From: DAIUCA01 sp964613675
GTDB taxonomy: Bacteria > Pseudomonadota > Gammaproteobacteria > Competibacterales > Competibacteraceae
Reading direction: 5' to 3'
Length of the DNA stretch: 14,411 nucleotides
Assembly: GCA_964613675.1 (NCBI GenBank)
Contig: CAZTIH010000062.1
Span: forward strand, 1 to 14,411
Shown: positions 12,820 through 14,411 of the stretch, one piece after another
Layout of the letters: the number at the start of each line of letters is the position of its first letter
How positions within the stretch are numbered: position 1 is the stretch's first letter
Position numbers and translations under genes: made by a program
The notes under the pieces: model-generated
Seen by the model: the letters and a program-made list of their open reading frames with translations, nothing else
Told to the model about the DNA's origin: nothing
Databases searched by the model: none

Positions 12820-13799
12820 ATCCCCCCCTGGACTTAGTAGCCGACATTGGCGGCACCCACGCCCGATTTGCCTTGTGGCAAGACGATCACGCCATCGCAG
12901 CACACACCTTACGTTGCCGAGAGTGGCCCCACCTTACAGCCGCAATTTCTCATTATCTACAACAAGTTAACGCCAAACCTTCCCGCGCCGCTTTAGCCGT
13001 TGCCGCCCCCGTTCTGCAAGACGAAATCACCATGCCAAATCATCCTTGGCACTTTTCGGTCAAAGCGTTGCGTCAACATTTCGATTGGTCACAGTTAAGC
13101 GTCGTAAACGATTTTACGGCCCTTGCACTGGCAGTTCCCTCATTACAACCCTCCGAAATCGTCCAATTCGGTGGCGAATGTCCTGACGCTCTGCCGAAAT
13201 CTGCAACGATCGGTGTAATTGGGCCAGGAACGGGACTAGGCGTTTCGGGACTCATTTCTACGCCAAAGGGTTACACCGTGATTCAGGGAGAAGGCGGGCA
13301 TCGGAGCTTGGCCCCGGTCAGCGATGCAGAATGGGCCTTTGCCGCAGATCAGAAAGCGACAACAGAACATCTTTCCTTAGAGGACATTCTGAGCGGTGCG
13401 GGATTGATACGGCTGTATCAGTACTTTGCCCCCCGCACTCAAGCATTGCCTCCCGATTTACCTCTTGATCCACCAATAATTTTAGCCCATCACGAAACCT
13501 GTCCCGCGAGCCGAAACGCCATCGATTTATTCTGTAGTCTGCTAGGGAATGCGGCCGGTGACCTTGCTCTTACCTTAGGGGCAGTGGGCGGCGTTTACTT
13601 AGGCGGAGGATTGCTCCCTCGCATAGGAATTTATCACTTACAAAACAGTTTGTTACGATCACAGTTTGAGAATAAAGGTCGCTACCGTTCTTATCTGCAA
13701 CGCATCCCCCTCTTTCTGATTACGGCAGAGAATCCGGCCTTTCGCGGCGCCGCCACCCTCCTTTCCCAACCCGACTATGGTTTGTCGGTTTATCGTTAA
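12816..13799 (+). CDS. glk: Glucokinase
   Basis: This enzyme phosphorylates glucose with ATP to glucose 6-phosphate in the cytoplasm. The 327-residue protein is close to E. coli Glk (321) and collinear with it. Motifs are phosphate-binding ADIGGTHARFAL (9-20), PNHPWHFS (74-81), VVNDFTALA with probable catalytic Asp99, GPGTGLGV (136-143), the sugar-binding GEGGH (158-162), LFCSLLGNAAGDLALTLGAVGGVYLGGG, and the C-terminal LQRIPLFLITAENPAFRGAA. ATG 12816 is chosen because it forms the 4-base ATGA overlap with the thioesterase stop and puts the nucleotide motif at the usual distance; ATG 12789 would add nine unrelated residues. No glycolytic neighbours are visible. Confidence 0.95.
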   Translation: MNPPLDLVADIGGTHARFALWQDDHAIAAHTLRCREWPHLTAAISHYLQQVNAKPSRAALAVAAPVLQDEITMPNHPWHFSVKALRQHFDWSQLSVVNDFTALALAVPSLQPSEIVQFGGECPDALPKSATIGVIGPGTGLGVSGLISTPKGYTVIQGEGGHRSLAPVSDAEWAFAADQKATTEHLSLEDILSGAGLIRLYQYFAPRTQALPPDLPLDPPIILAHHETCPASRNAIDLFCSLLGNAAGDLALTLGAVGGVYLGGGLLPRIGIYHLQNSLLRSQFENKGRYRSYLQRIPLFLITAENPAFRGAATLLSQPDYGLSVYR

Positions 13800-13865
13800 A
13801 CAACTTACTTCGCTGCGACACCTCTTAAGTACCTAACCCGTTTACTACCTGAGGATTTGTGCCCC

Positions 13866-14411
13866 ATGTCGCTTGACCAAACCGCGCTCAACCAACTTTT
13901 TTTCGATGCCCGCACTTTCAGCCATTGGCTCGACCGACCGGTCTCTTCAGAGATTCTGCACCGACTTTGGGAGCTAATCGCCCTTGCCCCGACGAGTGCC
14001 AATTGCAGTCCGGCCCGAATCCGCTTCATCCAATCTCCCGAAGCCAAAGCCAAGTTAGTCCCTTGTTTATCCCCAGGAAATGTCGAGAAAACGCTGAAGG
14101 CACCGATCACTGCTCTGATCGCTTACGATCTCCAGTTCTACGAAAATTTGCCCCAATTATTCCCCCACGCCGACGCCAAAAGCTGGTTTGTGGGCAACGA
14201 TACCCACATTCAGAACACCGCGTTTCGCAACAGTAGTTTGCAAGGGGCCTATTTGATTTTAGCGGCCCGTGCGCTAGGCCTCGATTGTGGCCCTATGTCT
14301 GGATTCGACGAAACCGCCCTCAATGCGGCGTTTTTTCCCGATGAAACCGTGAAAATCAACTTTCTCTGCAATCTCGGTTACGGCGACCGCACCTCCCTTC
14401 ACCCCCGTCTC
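13866..14411 (+). CDS. rutE: RutE-like nitroreductase (malonic semialdehyde reductase family), partial
   Basis: This is a flavin-dependent nitroreductase-fold oxidoreductase closely resembling E. coli RutE, which reduces malonic semialdehyde to 3-hydroxypropionate in pyrimidine breakdown. The visible 182 residues align without gaps at LFFDARTF, APTSANCSPARI, LSPGNVEKTLKAPITALIAY, QFYENLPQLFPHADAKSWF, TAFRNSSLQGAYLILAARAL, GLDCGPMSGFD and NLGYGD. The right edge cuts the gene roughly 14 residues before the expected end. TGAGGA (13850-13855) lies about ten bases before ATG 13866. No other rut genes are in the window, so the in vivo substrate may be a different aldehyde or enal; the rutE symbol reflects sequence family. 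Confidence 0.85.
   Translation, partial: MSLDQTALNQLFFDARTFSHWLDRPVSSEILHRLWELIALAPTSANCSPARIRFIQSPEAKAKLVPCLSPGNVEKTLKAPITALIAYDLQFYENLPQLFPHADAKSWFVGNDTHIQNTAFRNSSLQGAYLILAARALGLDCGPMSGFDETALNAAFFPDETVKINFLCNLGYGDRTSLHPRL

Noticed and set aside
13800..13865. Possible promoter or terminator between glk and the nitroreductase gene
   Set aside because: The gap contains a CTTAAG palindrome and TACTAC, but there is no suitable -35 at proper spacing and no hairpin with a T-run.
1..14411. CRISPR array, tRNA, rRNA, prophage or insertion sequence
   Set aside because: No regularly spaced repeats, cloverleaf-like segments, transposase or integrase motifs or terminal inverted repeats were seen.

Overview
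The window looks like ordinary chromosomal DNA of a gammaproteobacterium. The evidence is an E. coli-type serine acetyltransferase (CysE), RlmJ, a proteobacterial-type glucokinase, a RutE-type nitroreductase and a Zur repressor with the usual two CxxC pairs. Base composition looks close to half GC by eye. The genus cannot be fixed. A RoxA-like dihaem cytochrome and two large hybrid sensor kinases suggest an environmental, respiring bacterium rather than an enteric one. I see no transposase, integrase, CRISPR array, tRNA or rRNA. Genes are packed tightly and no intergenic gap exceeds about 150 bases.

Layout. (1) 1-1229, plus strand: the 3' end of a Fic-fold-like gene, then cysE. (2) 1234-3669, minus strand: a two-gene unit of exported lipoproteins, a CrtC/AttH-type (COG5621-like) protein followed with no gap by a RoxA-like dihaem cytochrome c. 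(3) 3720-8385, plus strand, divergent from unit 2 across 50 bp: two tandem hybrid histidine kinases, one soluble with two PAS domains and one with an 8-helix membrane sensor plus PAS. Their HisKA-HATPase-REC cores are clearly related. (4) 8382-10261, minus strand: rlmJ preceded by a membrane-anchored protein of unknown function. (5) 10408-12285, plus strand: a zinc-homeostasis unit made of a COG0523 (ZigA/YciC-type) GTPase, a 71-residue protein and Zur, all overlapping. A 21-bp palindrome just upstream is a good candidate Zur operator. (6) 12358-13799, plus strand: a hot-dog thioesterase translationally coupled to glucokinase. (7) 13866 to the window end: a RutE-like nitroreductase cut by the right edge.

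How the genes work together. The clearest functional unit is zinc control: Zur probably represses its own operon through the palindrome, and the GTPase would deliver zinc to client enzymes during shortage. The cytochrome/CrtC-like pair may be a periplasmic or outer-membrane oxidation module acting on a hydrophobic substrate, and the divergent sensor kinases may respond to related conditions. Both of these are inferences from position and family. The points most worth a second look are the Zur start region (101-nt overlap plus a C8 run), the paired operator-like palindromes, the Fic-like motif lacking its catalytic histidine, the DPSY variant in RlmJ, and the RoxA-like/CrtC-like lipoprotein pair. 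I did not find a convincing entirely new multi-gene system.
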